Counted from the first letter of the stretch, positions 33,872 to 45,700 are shown. The stretch: 64,000 bases of DNA from Isoetes taiwanensis (GCA_021234155.1 JAJEKV010000006.1:806001-870000); one strand, 5' to 3'. Numbers and translations: made by a program. Notes: generated from the letters alone by a model not told the origin.

Positions 33872-35045
33872 TCATTAAAAGATTGGTATCACAAAATCCA
33901 AGTGCAGTTATTCCATCCTTACAAGAGGTATTGACTTTTATATTATGACTATATGTTGTAACCCGCATTTAAATTGGGACTAAGTATAGAGGCATGATAA
34001 CCAACTAACTCAACATGATATTGAAAACTCAATAAGTCCTTTTGATAGATGATGCACGTCCTCCAAGAACAGTAGGAAAAGAATTTTTATTTGCAACAGT
34101 AGGAAAAGAGTGTTTATTTGCAACAACTGTGGGTTCATGGGGTAGGCAGGCATCATATTTAAGCTATTGAGGCAACATATTTGGTTTGAATGTGGTTACT
34201 ATTAAATAAGCATATTTTGCTATTATTAGGTACAATCTCTTTGAGTCTTGCTGCACACAGAATTTGGAAGAGGAAAAAAGAAGATTCCTAATGGTATAGC
34301 AGCATCCCACATATAACAATTGTGGAATGAACTTAAAGTGTTGTCTGAACAGAGACAGATAAAAACATGAAAGATATATCTGAACATGAAGATAAAACAT
34401 GTTATGTTCAAGATTGAACATAACATGACATAACATGTAGAACGTGTTGGTGAGATTGACATGTTGCACAATCCATATTTCCCCGTTGTCCTTTATCAAC
34501 ATGTGAAATTGAATGCTTACAGAAGCTGAAGCTCAGTATTGAGGATCCTCCGAGAAGAAAGCACGGTTTATTTGGGAGGGGCTGTTCTGGCAGGAATTAT
34601 GAAGGTATAATTTCATTTTATTGAGGTTATCTTTAATAATAGCAACGGCTTTATATCACCAATATGATGCTTGCAGGATACTCCGGATTTTTGGATAAGT
34701 AGGCAGGAATATGAAGAAGAGGGTTTTGGTTGCCTACGCAAATGTGGACAAGCATAGTTATTTTCTTTATCATTTTAACCTGATGCATTTGAGTTGTCCA
34801 CAGAAAAATCAAACCCATGTTTGTGCAATCATAACTTGGTGGGTGCAGACAGTCTAGTTCCCAAGTCATTCTAAGGCTTGTTTTGGATTTGCAAGGAGCA
34901 ATTTACTATGGAGGTGAGGATCTTACGTATTGATCTGCAATACCACATATTTTTATGGCCCTCCCGTTACCCCAATTTGTTGTATCTGACCTGAAGTGGA
35001 GATGGAACGTCCCTGCTTTTGAAAGACAAGGAACCATTTTGCTGC
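33872..35045. other. Gene-free stretch with a perfect 30-bp palindrome
   Basis: Nothing coding is recognisable. At 34398-34427 there is a perfect inverted repeat (arms CATGTTATGTTCAA and TTGAACATAACATG with a 2-base centre), followed at once by further CATAACATGT copies. Confidence 0.6.
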
Positions 35046-35141
35046 ACTCAAACTCAAACTCAAAATCAAAGTGAAAGTGAAAGTGAAACTCAAACTCAAA
35101 CTCAAACTCAAACTCAAACTCAAACTCAAACTCAAACTCAA
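35046..35141. repeat. (AAACTC)n minisatellite with GTGAAA variants
   Basis: About sixteen hexamer units; the middle is interrupted by AAAATC and three or four GTGAAA/AGTGAA variants. Confidence 0.95.
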
Positions 35142-35559
35142 TGATAGCAAAATGTTATGCCAAATCCTCAAGGAGCAATTTGTCCATCAATCAACAAAAT
35201 CAGAATATCTAGGATGAACCAGGAGAAGTGGATCTTAGTGCATATGTTGATTTCTCTGCGATAAAAGACATGGGCAATAATAGTCCTTATTTAGCATTTG
35301 CTTTCCATTGCTGCTCTCTGCAATAAAAATGACTCTCCACATATTATTCTTTACAGGTTCGTCTATACATTACCCAATCTCTCAATCAAATTTTCTAGGA
35401 GCTCTTCGCATAAACTTTCGGCTTCAGGAAGTCCACGTTAGTATCATCATTCTGGTACTTTACAGTGTCATTTCTTAAAACATGCTCAAAATGTGCCAAA
35501 ACTACATGAAAGGACACTAAATTCTTCCACACATTCCCACTTTCAAGCAAACACTATGT
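35142..35559. other. Probable 3' flank or tail of the Helentron
   Basis: No gene. The 3' terminus of the minus-strand Helentron must lie here or further left, but no hairpin plus terminal motif could be defined by eye. Confidence 0.3.
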
Positions 35560-35563
35560 ATGC

Positions 35564-36098
35564 TCATCCGTGGTCACTCCAGTAGCAATGGCCGATGTCG
35601 CAAAATGCAGGCGTGAAGTCTGTCCAGATATGGTCAAGCAGTGTCGCGGAGCGCGTGGCGGCATTCACTTGTTGCACGTGGCCAGGCATCGTGGCTTGTA
35701 ACGCTGCGATGATGTTGTTTTGTCGCAACGCGTCTACGTTGAAATCTCCCATGAGGACAGTCCTAGCGGCATTGCCTCCAAGCGTGGATTGCGATGTTAA
35801 GCTCCCAACAATCGCTCTAATATTGTCAAGGGATTGCTGCATGCTCCCGCCGTGGCGCTTATATATATTTGCCGTGTGCAGGATGGTTCCCGTGGTGCGA
35901 TCTCGAAACGTGGCAAGGATGGCTGTCACTGAAAGCTCCGTAACTTGTTGGCGGTAGAGAAGCTCGAGCCTGTCGGTGTCGTAAAGTGTGGCTGTTCCGC
36001 ATGCGTTGCTGTTGAGCAAGCACTTATACTTAGTTGTCTCGAAGATGGATGCGTCATCCGTTCTCGTCTCTTGAAGACGAGGACGGGCGTCGGCGACA
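35564..36098 (-). pseudogene. Helentron EEP endonuclease domain
   Basis: The minus strand reads RPRLQETRTDD (catalytic Glu in QET), later TGTILHTANIYKR, VLMGDFNVDAL and finally YWSDHG before a stop. LQET, GDFN and SDH are the core EEP motifs. The domain follows the helicase with only a frame change, as in Helentron polyproteins. It presumably nicks DNA during transposition. It ends right after SDH, slightly shorter than complete EEP domains. Confidence 0.82.
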
Positions 36099-37233
36099 TC
36101 ACCGTGAATCTGCTAGTATGTGGTCGATGTACTTTGTTGCCGTTAGCGTGTTCAGCGTTGTTGCAACGAGTGTCGGTGGCCGTTTGTCGGTGAGGTTGGG
36201 CATAGTCATCATCCACGACATCTCTCTTTGCATTCTCTGGATCTCTTCTGTAACTCTGTTGTCAACAATGAAGTTTCGGTTTGTCAGCGGGTGCTTCAAG
36301 AACAGTCCTGCCATTGTCTTCACTCGCGAGATAGCCGTATATGCCATTCCGTGCATGTGCATGCCTCTGGGGTTGAAGCATAGTTGTTCGACTGTGCCAC
36401 CCTGTGACCTGTGTACTGTCCTAGCAGCGGCCGGTTGGACGGGGAACTGGCGTCTCATTATCTTGTGCCTCTCATTTTTGCTTGCCTGGCATAGCTTCGT
36501 CAGCTTTTGGATTGGCATCCATGTTGGCTCGATCCCTTGGGCGTAGAGGTGTTTCAGCCTATCTCGACAGTTTCTTCCTGTTGTGGGCTTCATGAATAAT
36601 ATCCAGAGTGCCTCTGTCTCACCCACACCCGCGTGCTGCTGCAGGATGCCATCGGCACCATTGACGAGCCCATCAGATAAGTCAATGTTGCTCGTCAGCT
36701 CAACGAGCATAGTCCGTTTCAACTCTAGCTTGTCTCTCAACCTGTACGTCTTTCGAGAGTCTGTGGATAGGCTGATGCTTCTCGGGCAGCCATCCTCATG
36801 CGTGTCTATAGACTGGATGAGGATGCCTTGCTCTGTTATTTGGTTGTACACTTTGTCATTGTGCCCGTCCTTGTCTTTGTTCTTGTGGAAGACATGCGGA
36901 AGACGCGGATCGCGAGGTGTTGGCCAGGTACAGGTGGAGTTCACAAGGTGCAAATCATCTACCGTTTGCTCTGATATCCTCATATGGGACAACGCGCATG
37001 CAAAGGGAAGGTCGTCTCCTTGCCTCACGATCTCGGTCAGCTCATAGTACTTGAAATTCGATTTCCATGAGTGGTACAGGTCTGGGAACTGGATGAAGCC
37101 TAGTCGTTCGGCGTCGTCGACATCTGGGTCACAAAAATTCCACTTGTCAAACATTGGCTTCAATTGGTAAAAGTCCCCAGCTGCAATCACTGACATGCCC
37201 CCAAATGGTATGGGCGTCGCAGTGGCCTTGTAC

Positions 37234-37322
37234 CTAAAACCGAATCACACAAATGAGTTAGTCACATATGCCTGTTTCTCGTGCAGGCTTGCGGGCAGCA
37301 GGTCAGCTGGGATATAACTTAC
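37234..37322 (-). other. Spliceosomal intron in the Helentron helicase
   Basis: The minus strand shows GTAAGT at the donor and TTTTAG at the acceptor. Removal joins DALCNK to YKATATPIPFGGMSVIAAGD, giving the continuous helicase motif expected just before motif III. Confidence 0.75.
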
Positions 37323-37818
37323 TTGTTGCATAATGCATCGAAGTGGAAGAGGAGGCGAAGCCCGACCATTGAGATCTCGTCTATGACCAGCAGTCTCACC
37401 ACTTCGTAGGCATTCCTTCCCGTTTGCAGCATCGCAGACGTGGGCATCGTCATCTTATTTCCAAACGCTGCTGTTGGTCTTATGCCGAATGCCGAGTGCG
37501 CCGCGGATCCCCAACGCGTTATCCGCCGCCCCGCCGCGGTAATGCAGCGATTATGACAACCGATGGCCTGCTCAATGCATCGGGGAGATCTTGTTGAAAG
37601 AGCCGCTTTTGTCCCTTGATAAGGCACTGTAGCAAACACGACTTACCCACACCCACACCGCCCGTAAGAAACAGGTTGTACCTGTGGGTTGGGTCATGTA
37701 TCTTTTTGTACATGATATCGTCATACAGTAATCGTTGGCCCTTCCTCAACGTCTGCACCATTGTGTGGTACATCTCATTGGGCATGATTTGTTTATTCGG
37801 TACCATCGTCCTCTGCAC

Positions 37819-37880
37819 CTGCAATGCACAGAAACGGGTGAGTTTCTAATAAATGATGGAACCAATTCTGCGTCATGTAC
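37819..37880 (-). other. Short intron in the Helentron gene
   Basis: The minus strand has GTACAT at the donor and TTGCAG at the acceptor. Removal joins LHRSPQE to VQRTMVPNKQIM upstream of Walker A. At 62 bp it is short but spliceable. Confidence 0.6.
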
Positions 37881-38573
37881 CTCTTGAGGAGACCGGTGTA
37901 GAGTGTAATATGGAAGGTCTGTGCCTACATCAAACTCATCCTCGCCTTCCGCTTCCTCATCTTCATTCGATCGTCGTGTTCTATGCTGATCAACCTCTTC
38001 GGCTATCCTCTCTATGTCACCCCAACTATGCAAATCCTCGGTGTGCTGGAATGTTAGCGTTGTATGAGCTGCTTCGATTTCTTCTTGCTTCGCCATGTAT
38101 GCACTATAGTAGCTCGAATGCCCATCCAGGAGATCATGTTCCGTCCTGAACTGCACGTGCAACAGAAGCCGTTCGTACGCCCATCCTTCTATGTCTTTAT
38201 CCTCATTGAACTTCACATACCTAACTACAGCCGCTTTCGGATTGCCTGATCTGTCCCTCCTCATTTTGTTCACAAATTGCCCATGCTCATCCTTGTATAA
38301 CATGGCTGCTTGCGCAAGGCTAATGTGTTCGAGCTCCGTTGTCCGCCGCTTATACTTGTCGATAATGTTGGGGGCGAGGATATCTGTGCTATTAGGATCG
38401 AGCTTTGCAAGCTCTTTTTTCGTCTTCAACACCCTGGACCTATTCTGCGGCATGTTCGTGTCAATGAAAATTACAGTTCGCATCTTCGTATGCAGGGGCA
38501 TGCCGAGGAGAAGCATTGTGGCCTGGAGATCGAAACCTCTTGCGAATGTATGATTGCGTTGCCTAATTGTCAT
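37881..38573 (-). pseudogene. Helentron linker between Rep and helicase
   Basis: Contains FDLQATMLLLGMPLHTKMRT followed by VIFIDTNMPQNRSRVLK, the conserved block after Rep in Helentron and Helitron proteins. An acidic stretch (RRSNEDEEAEGEDEFD) follows near the intron. A frameshift or stop separates it from the Rep end at 38614. Confidence 0.75.
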
Positions 38574-38613
38574 ATCCTCTCAACGACATGTTGGTTATTC
38601 TTGTTGCAAGAAT

Positions 38614-39636
38614 CTATAATCTTGACATGCTCGTCTCTGCTGTCGTTATGTAAGATAGACAGTACGTGGCAACAGCATAGGCATTAAAGATATACCGAAA
38701 ATCTATGTTGGCTCTCCACAACGTCGCGATGCGAGGATTAAAGGTTGTTGTCTTGCAATCACTCACCTGCCTCTTCAAGAAGAGCTTCGGCCCTTGGATG
38801 CCATATGCGAGCACCTTCTTGTATTGATGTTCATCGAGGCCTACATGTTGCAACAAATCATCCATTGCCTTAGTTTTGTCCTTCCAATGTTTCTTCAGCC
38901 AAGCTTTGATTTTCTCCTTATTTTCTTTCAAGGCCTTACCTTCTTCAGGGGAGTGCTCTTCCGGTTCTAAGATACATGTGCTTCTAACGAGAAAGTGCGG
39001 CACATGGAACCTGCCGTCAATGCCCCGCTTCTTCTTGCATGTGCGGGTGTGCCTGTGTATCTGCATTGGACGCAGTTCTTCTGGAAGCAACTCGATGTCC
39101 CTTGTAATGAGCTCGTCAACAAAAGATATGATGTCGTCATATATTGCATTTGGATATCGTGGGGCACATTCAATCCATAGTAGCATGTGGTCATGTGTAC
39201 TTCCTCTATGCTGGAACTGGGTGATACATACGAAATCAGTAACCTTGCCAATCATATCATTCGGCTTCTGCAGTACCTTCTTCAGCCCCATCACCCTGTT
39301 CACATAGTACCTCGTGCACGTCACTGGGTCCGCTCTCGTGAGTCCTAGTGCAACTTTCTTGTCATTTCAACCTTCTGAATTTACTCTGGCCATCGTATCA
39401 GGATTAAGATGCTTAAGTGCATCAAGCAAGTCTGGCCAATTGGACTTTGCCATGCTAAAGGTCACAAAAATGGACGGCGGCCCAAGCTGCCTGATCATGG
39501 CAAGTGCATCCTTCTTAACCGCATCTAGCTTATCAGGTGACGCACGCAACGATTTCAAGTCATGGTAGCCAGTGTTATCTTTGCACAGGCTCCGAAGTGC
39601 AGTTTTGTCTAGTGCTTGATACGCGAATAGATTCAA
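38614..39636 (-). pseudogene. Helentron Rep (HUH nuclease) domain
   Basis: Contains QFQHRGSTHDHMLLWIE, where H-x-H is the HUH metal-binding pair, and, about 150 residues later, AYAVATYCLSYITTAE with the candidate catalytic tyrosines. Upstream, in another frame, is IFVTFSMAKSNWPDLLDALK, the standard N-terminal Rep block. Rep nicks and joins the element ends. A frame break lies at about 39365. Confidence 0.85.
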
Positions 39637-39795
39637 GTAATTATACTTCCCTCATCTTATTCGAAAATTTGCAGAGCTACGCACGAAGTGGATCTCATCC
39701 TTTATGAACTTTAGAAACATGTTCGTTTGGTCCTTTGCAAACCTCCGATCTACATTTTGCAATTCCCACTGGCATATCTCTTTGTATGTGAAGTT

Positions 39796-40623
39796 TTAAT
39801 AGATTGCTGCATCACGTTGTATGCCCCCAAACAGGCGAGGGAAGCACATCCCCTCGCAATTCGGGATGACATAAAACCCCATCGGGTGTGAACCCTCCCC
39901 TGGTGCAACGATGACAATGTTGTCGTCAAAATCCTGGATGGTCTCGGGCTGCATATTCCACAATAGAGTCTGTCCCACATGCACTGGATCATGATCGTCC
40001 CTGTTAGGCCCTGCGCTATCCAACTCGAGGACTGTGCATTGATCGTTAAACTTTGTAGCCCATTCTTCGTTCATCTTGATGCCTGCTTCCACATACAGGG
40101 GTTGCTTGTGAAGGTGATGCATGGCTCGCATCACGGTAGTTGGATTCACTGGCCCTTCCATGTACGGGCATGTATCTGCCATTCTCCTTTTCAATTGCAA
40201 CCTAATTGACGCATGGTCGTCGCTGAGCCTGGGCAATATGACATGTGTTCCTTCAACATTAGATGCAACACGAATAACAGACCCGTGCAACTTATTCTGC
40301 CCAACCTATTGGTCTGATAACGCTATTCTCGCAAAGGGTATCCTCACCGATACCAATCTCTCTTCCAAGTCTGTAAGCGACCTTACGGATTTCGGTACTG
40401 CATTCATTTTTATGCGTATGGGACTCTCAAACCTTGGGCTTCTTTGGCATCGCTTACATACATTGTTCCCTGCGGAATAACTGATACCGTTGACCAAGTT
40501 GTGCCTATTCTTCCAATGTGTTGTCGAGCACGTCATTTGGCGAGAGAACCAAAGCATGTACTTGGCACATGGAAATATGGGTATGTCTGCACTGTACTTT
40601 TTAAAGCACTCCTCTGCTTGCAC
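39796..40623 (-). pseudogene. Helentron N-terminal DUF6570-like region
   Basis: The minus strand holds VCKRCQRSPRFESPIR and SVRSLTDLEERLVSVRIPF (C-x2-C then a LT-x-x-E-E block). After a frame break it has NIVIVAPGEGSHPMGFYV and MCFPRLFGG, the conserved upstream part of Helitron/Helentron proteins. Confidence 0.75.
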
Positions 40624-41660
40624 CTTTACACTATCTACTTCATCATATCATTCATCATTTTCATATTCGTCATCTCCCGATGTACTTGCTGGACCATTCT
40701 CTTCATCGCTTTCAGTGCTTCCATCTACGACGTAAACTACTTCCTCAATCTGTTGTACATTGCTATCTTCCTGCTCTAAAGATTGCCTCATATCGACTCC
40801 CGATATACTTGCTGGACCATTCTCTTCATCGCTTTTAGTGCTTCCATATACGAGGTAAACTGCTTCTTCAATCTGCTATACATTGCTATCTTCCTGCTCT
40901 AAAGCTCGCCTCATATCGAGTATCCTATTCACTCTCTTGCGTACGTTTGAATAGGACATATCAATGTTTGCATTTTCATTCATAAATAGACGGGCGTATT
41001 TTGCAGCGGGCTGAACATCAGTGCCCTGACGATCCATAAACATTGTCAACTGCTCATTTGTCCAGCGACGCTTTCGTGATGGCGGCTGCAGCCCGGCCTG
41101 CTCGTCACTTGCGCATCGTGCCAATGGCTGCAGTTGCGGAAGTTCCATTAGCGGACATGCCTGATACTGCATGCCAGTTGCGTACAAGTGCGTACTACTG
41201 TCTGTTCCTGTGCGGTGTAGTTCGATTGTGATTTCTGGGTCTGCCACTATGTCATCTACACCAGATTAAGTGGCTGCATCTACCCTTATATGCTGCTCTA
41301 TTTCTGCTTCCTCCTGTATGGTAGACAACATGCTACTCACTAATGTTGATGGGTTGGTGTGCACGTCTAGCCCAAGGGCTAGCTGACTTTGTTTTGAACT
41401 CATCAATCTTTTTGCATGCTTTATTACTGTGTGCGGACAGAATTGAACATGCCTATGTTCTTCCAAGAATGCAACTGCTCTTCTTTGCGCTGATAACATC
41501 TTGTTTTCCTCCATGTCCCAAAATTGCAGCAGTAACGGATCATCCTCCTTTTGCCAGCGCTCATACACCATTGTCGACAGTCCCTGTAAAACCACGATAT
41601 TACATCAAGGTAGAAATTGATACATGCAATACTAAATTTAATTAAAAACAAATATTCTAG
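40624..41660 (-). pseudogene. Possible 5' part of the Helentron gene
   Basis: Two short minus-strand frames (41595-41266 and 41247-40876) lie upstream in the same orientation. One has a basic stretch PPSRKRRWTNEQL and a C-terminal RKRVNRILDMRRA. A possible acceptor (TTTTACAG) lies at 41584. A 45-bp block is repeated nearby (40681-40730 versus 40798-40850). I do not recognise a known domain. Confidence 0.4.
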
Positions 41661-41718
41661 CATTTAATTACATGTTAAGATCTATTTAGAATGCACAAAA
41701 AAATTGCAAATAGCCTTT

Positions 41719-41754
41719 CTAGGATGGGTCCTATGATAGGCATATACTGGCCGA
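41719..41754. repeat. 36-bp direct repeat, copy 1
   Basis: CTAGGATGGGTCCTATGATA and the following 16 bases are identical at 42686-42721, 967 bp away. The pair brackets the hairpin array and the 150-bp hairpin repeat. Confidence 0.9.
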
Positions 41755-42123
41755 AGTGAAGTGGTGTTCTCATTGAGCTTTGTAAAACATTGAGTACAAA
41801 TAGATCCCTCACTAGGGATAGATAAATTGGAAATATGAACTTTAAATGCTCCGAAACTAGACAATCATCGAGAGCAAGATGAAACTGAAGAATTAAAAAA
41901 TGGTTTTATCCGCCACTTGGTCGATGCAAAGGTGAGAAGACCCGGTGACTGCTCCTCATCGGGAAGAAGAAACACGCCTTCTTAGGTTTTTGAGGAAACC
42001 CAAGAAAATAGTTGAAGCACGACCCCACGCACTATGGCAACCACAAGACCTTAAACAATCCTGCAGAATCAAGGCTGAAAGAAAAATAACATGTCAATGA
42101 GTTAGCTGCCATAGGCAAGAAGA

Positions 42124-42440
42124 CTCGAAGCCTCCAGGGCCACGCCGAGAAAGAAACAACAGCCGACCAATCGGGAACCGTCCGCGGAATGACCATCGCA
42201 GGAAAAAACAACCGATCAGTGCTGCCTCGGAGGCTACAGCACCACGCCGAGAAAAAAACAATAAATATGATCTCGGAGGCAACAGCGCCACGCCGAGAGA
42301 AAATATGAATAATAAATATTGACTCAGAGGCTACAATGCCACACCGAGAGAAAAGATGAATGAATAAATAAAATACTAGTGCCATGCCGAGAAAGAGTAA
42401 ACGAATAAGTATGCCTCAGAGGCTACAAAGCCACGCTGAG
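42124..42440. repeat. Array of hairpin-forming 26-bp motifs
   Basis: The motif CTCGGAGGCTACAGC then GCCACGCCGAG occurs at 42124-42149, 42226-42251, 42272-42297, 42323-42348 and 42415-42440, with a half copy at 42379-42391. Each can pair CTCGG with CCGAG; the last copy has CTCAG with CTGAG, a matched change. AT-rich spacers of 20-75 bp containing ATAAATA separate the units. Confidence 0.85.
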
Positions 42441-42530
42441 GAAATAAAGAATGCAAATTTAAAGGACATAGAAAAGGAAATAACGAACACAATCAAATGA
42501 AAAAACCATCAAGGGAGGAAGGGTGCGGGA

Positions 42531-42684
42531 AACTGATATGATAAAGAAGAAGGAGAATTCTAGCTCAAGAGAACGCCGATGATAGAACAATGAAGAGAGG
42601 CCGAATAAATAGGAAGAGTGACAAAGGGACGTCCCCATCCAAGGAATGTCGGTTCTATTGCTGTCGCAATAGAACCGTGGCATT
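42531..42684. repeat. Approximately 152-bp dispersed repeat ending in a hairpin, copy 1
   Basis: From AACTGATA to TGGCATT. The right end carries a strong stem (CGGTTCTATTG and CAATAGAACCG, 6-base loop) extended by GGAATG/CATTCC. The second copy is at 50961-51114 in the same orientation with only a few changes. On the minus strand there is a TATA-like CTATTTATTCGG, so it may be a promoter-bearing element end. Confidence 0.88.
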
Positions 42685-42685
42685 C

Positions 42686-42721
42686 CTAGGATGGGTCCTA
42701 TGATAGGCATATACTGGCCGA
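42686..42721. repeat. 36-bp direct repeat, copy 2
   Basis: Exact copy of 41719-41754, starting right at the end of the hairpin repeat. Confidence 0.9.
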
Positions 42722-45700
42722 TAGAAGAGGAACAAACTCAAAAAACTACTCAGCATGGAAACTGAAAAGAAGAGAAGCCAAAGAGAAATATAGTATAAAG
42801 AAAGGGAGAAACGAGTCTACAAAGTCACTGGAAAAGAATGCATAGATAAGGCTGGCGGCAATCAGAGTAAAAGGAAGGAAGAGGAAACTAAGAAAAATGG
42901 AGGGAAAAGGGGATAAAGAGAAGACAGAGACAAAGGAACAATGAAGAAACAGAAAGAGCAAGTAATGCCAGAATGCAAATAGAATGAAATAAAATGAAGG
43001 AGAACACGATGGAGGAATGCTATGAGAGATGGAAACGGGAACATAAGAATGAAAAAGACAATGGAATAGTGCAGTAAGAGATGAGGGAAGGAACTTATGG
43101 GACAACAGCAGACAGAGCCACGAACACGATGTCATCATCAAAGTAATGATCTCAAATGACTAATGTACCAATAAATACTACACTAACAAAGATAATATAA
43201 AAGCAAACTATCCTAACTAGCAATAGAAAAAAAGGAGCAAGAAGACAAAGAAACCAAAGAAGGAACCAATGTGACTAATAATGTCACTAGAGTTAAACGG
43301 AACAATAAGCTAAAGAAAATAAATTAAGGAAACAATGCAAACACAACCAAATAGAGAAATGATAGCAAATGGAGCTAATGAGATAATGAGGAGTGTATAG
43401 CAAAATGGAGCGCACCAAACCCATAATGAAGCATGTAGAATCTAATAAAAGCGATTGAAAATGTAATATAAAGAAAGGGAGGAACGAGTCTACAAAGGTC
43501 ACTGCAACAAAATAGAATGCACAAACGAGGCTGATGGGACACATGGAACAAGTGGAGTGAATCCACAAATAGAGACAACAAAAGATCAATGTGAAAAACA
43601 TAGAAACAAGCACCCAAGTGACCCAAGTGACCCAATATAAAACACCTAGAAATAAACAAATCGACTGATAGACTGGAACAAATGAGTTATAATGCTAAAA
43701 AGGATTAGAGAAGCAAAATGCATTAGCTAAAACCAGATACGCATATGTACAAAGCCTAAAGTACAACAAAAGCCATGTCATACAAGCATTATCTACCTGA
43801 TGCATATGACCAAAATATGCATTAAACTAACTGTGTTGAATGTGGAAGGCCAAAAGGACCTAAATGAACGAAACTACAAAAGAATTGACGAAGAGAAAAT
43901 ATGTAATGCCAATATCACCCACCAAATATACGATCACGAATCCACTAGGACGTCTGGAGCAAATAGGGCAGCAAAAGGGCCAACAACACAAATAGGAGTA
44001 AAAAGGAATATAGCAAAGTGTCAAATTTTTAAAAAATATACGGATCAAACAAAACAAAGGGAGCAAGAAATGGTCTAAACAAATGGACTAAGCTAGAATA
44101 ATCAATGTATCAACAAAGCCATAGGGCAAGCAAGCAACGATAAACACTATAGCAAAGTATGTGAGAATAAATTCGCAGGAACCATAACAGTTAGAACAAA
44201 TGCGGACGAAAAAGATCTTCTAGAACGGAAGACTATAGAGTAACAAGTACTAGGTCACGAGGAGATTGAATCGAACGAGAGCACAGGACGAAAAAAGGAC
44301 GAGCATAGCTAAATAGATGAGTGGCACAAAGAATAAACAATGAAAAGCATGAAATAAGGAGCTGATAGAATCAATGGAGCAGAAGCAATAAGAAGGTACC
44401 AGAGCTTGAAGGCCAAAAAATGGAGCAGAATAGAGGTCAAGAGTCAAAATAATGAGTAGAAAGGACAGATATGCAGCATGGAGTCAATAACATAGCAAGA
44501 GTAGTAATGTTGGCAATGTAGACTCGAGATAAGATCAAAGGAATGGTCAAATAACAATGTCAGCTTGAGATGGGAAGGCTTTCAACAAAGAAAAGGAATG
44601 TGTAAAATGAACTAGGGGCATAATACACTACCATCTGAGCGAGTAACATTCACATCAAATATGCAAAGGTCAGATTGAGCAAATGGGTCAATTGAAACTA
44701 AATGGCCAACTGATAGAACCCCTGAAACAAAAGGGAACCCATAAGGTGAAAGACAATGCAGTAAGAAAAGAGGTTGCAGGAGATGATGAGACAAAAGCAG
44801 AAAGCAGAAAAACCAGACAAAAATAGTAACCATAAACTACAAAAAAATAACGATAACCAATGACTGCAACATAAAGAGTGATGATGACAACCACTACTAT
44901 AGCTAAAATCAAGCACACGTGAACAACGAGCTACCTCTAACTTTTAAGGATAGCAAAATATGTGCTAGATGAACCATAGCCATAGCTTCATAAAAAATGC
45001 CAATGCATATTAAACGAGAGCACCAAGGCCAACAGAAGCAACTGAACCTACTCTGTAAGGATAGCAAAAACATGTGCTAGATGAACCATAGCTATAACTT
45101 ATATAAAAAACGCCAAATAATGCATATTAAACGAGAGCACCAAGGCCAATAGAAGCAACTAAATATGAAGTACATCCAACCTATTGACGAAGGAAGAGCA
45201 AAGACAGAGACAAAACAATCGTATCGCCAGATAAAAACCAAACGTCTAACTACGTACGACGACAACCAATGCACGCCCAACAAAGAATTCATCTAAAAGC
45301 TGATCACAAAGAAACCCTAAAGGATATGAAGCATGACTCAAAGATGCCTAAAAAGGTGAGCAGTTGATGGGAAACGAAGAAATGAACGAGAAAGAAATAA
45401 AAGAAGACACCAAGGAATCAACCCGCCAGAGTCCAAGCACAATAAAGATAAAAGACAATGCCCATATCTTGAGAATGGCAATATGAAAAACAATGCATAA
45501 AGAGACAAGAAATATCTAAAATGTGATAGAAACATAAATGAAATAAGGCAAAATGGCAAGCATATGTATCCAGATCTGTGAAGAACAATGTGTAAAAAGG
45601 ATACACACTGAGTGAAATCCCAAAGGACAGCCAACGATAAGAAAGCTCAACACAAATGCAAAAAATGAAACAAATATCACTAAGATAATCCGAAAGAAGA

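Larger units (their letters stand above)
36099..37880 (-). pseudogene. Helentron Pif1-like helicase domain with two introns
   Basis: Walker A is LTGGVGVGKS (about 37640). Walker B is LLVIDEISMVG (about 37380). Motif III is AAGDFYQLKP (about 37180). The C-terminal motifs are RTVHRSQGGT and YTAISRVK. This is an SF1B helicase that unwinds DNA during rolling-circle transposition. An 89-bp intron (37234-37322) and a 62-bp intron (37819-37880) rejoin the reading frame when removed. A frameshift lies near 37540. Confidence 0.85.
35560..41660 (-). mobile_element. Helentron-type rolling-circle transposon (Rep/helicase/endonuclease)
   Basis: The minus-strand order is N-terminal DUF6570-like region, HUH Rep, Pif1-like helicase, then an endonuclease/exonuclease/phosphatase (EEP) domain. 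A C-terminal EEP domain distinguishes Helentrons from canonical plant Helitrons, which lack it. The coding region is interrupted by at least two short GT-AG introns and by several frameshifts and stops. Element ends could not be placed. The right boundary may lie in the repeat cluster at 41.7-42.7 kb. Confidence 0.8.

Noticed and set aside
34953-35171. Serine/leucine repeat protein on the minus strand
   Set aside because: Translation of the (AAACTC)n minisatellite, not a gene.
42660-42690. Canonical Helitron 3' terminus (hairpin plus CTAG)
   Set aside because: The first copy does have a hairpin 8 bases before CTAG, but the second copy of the repeat ends without CTRR and the next base is not T. 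It is kept only as a hairpin-ended repeat.
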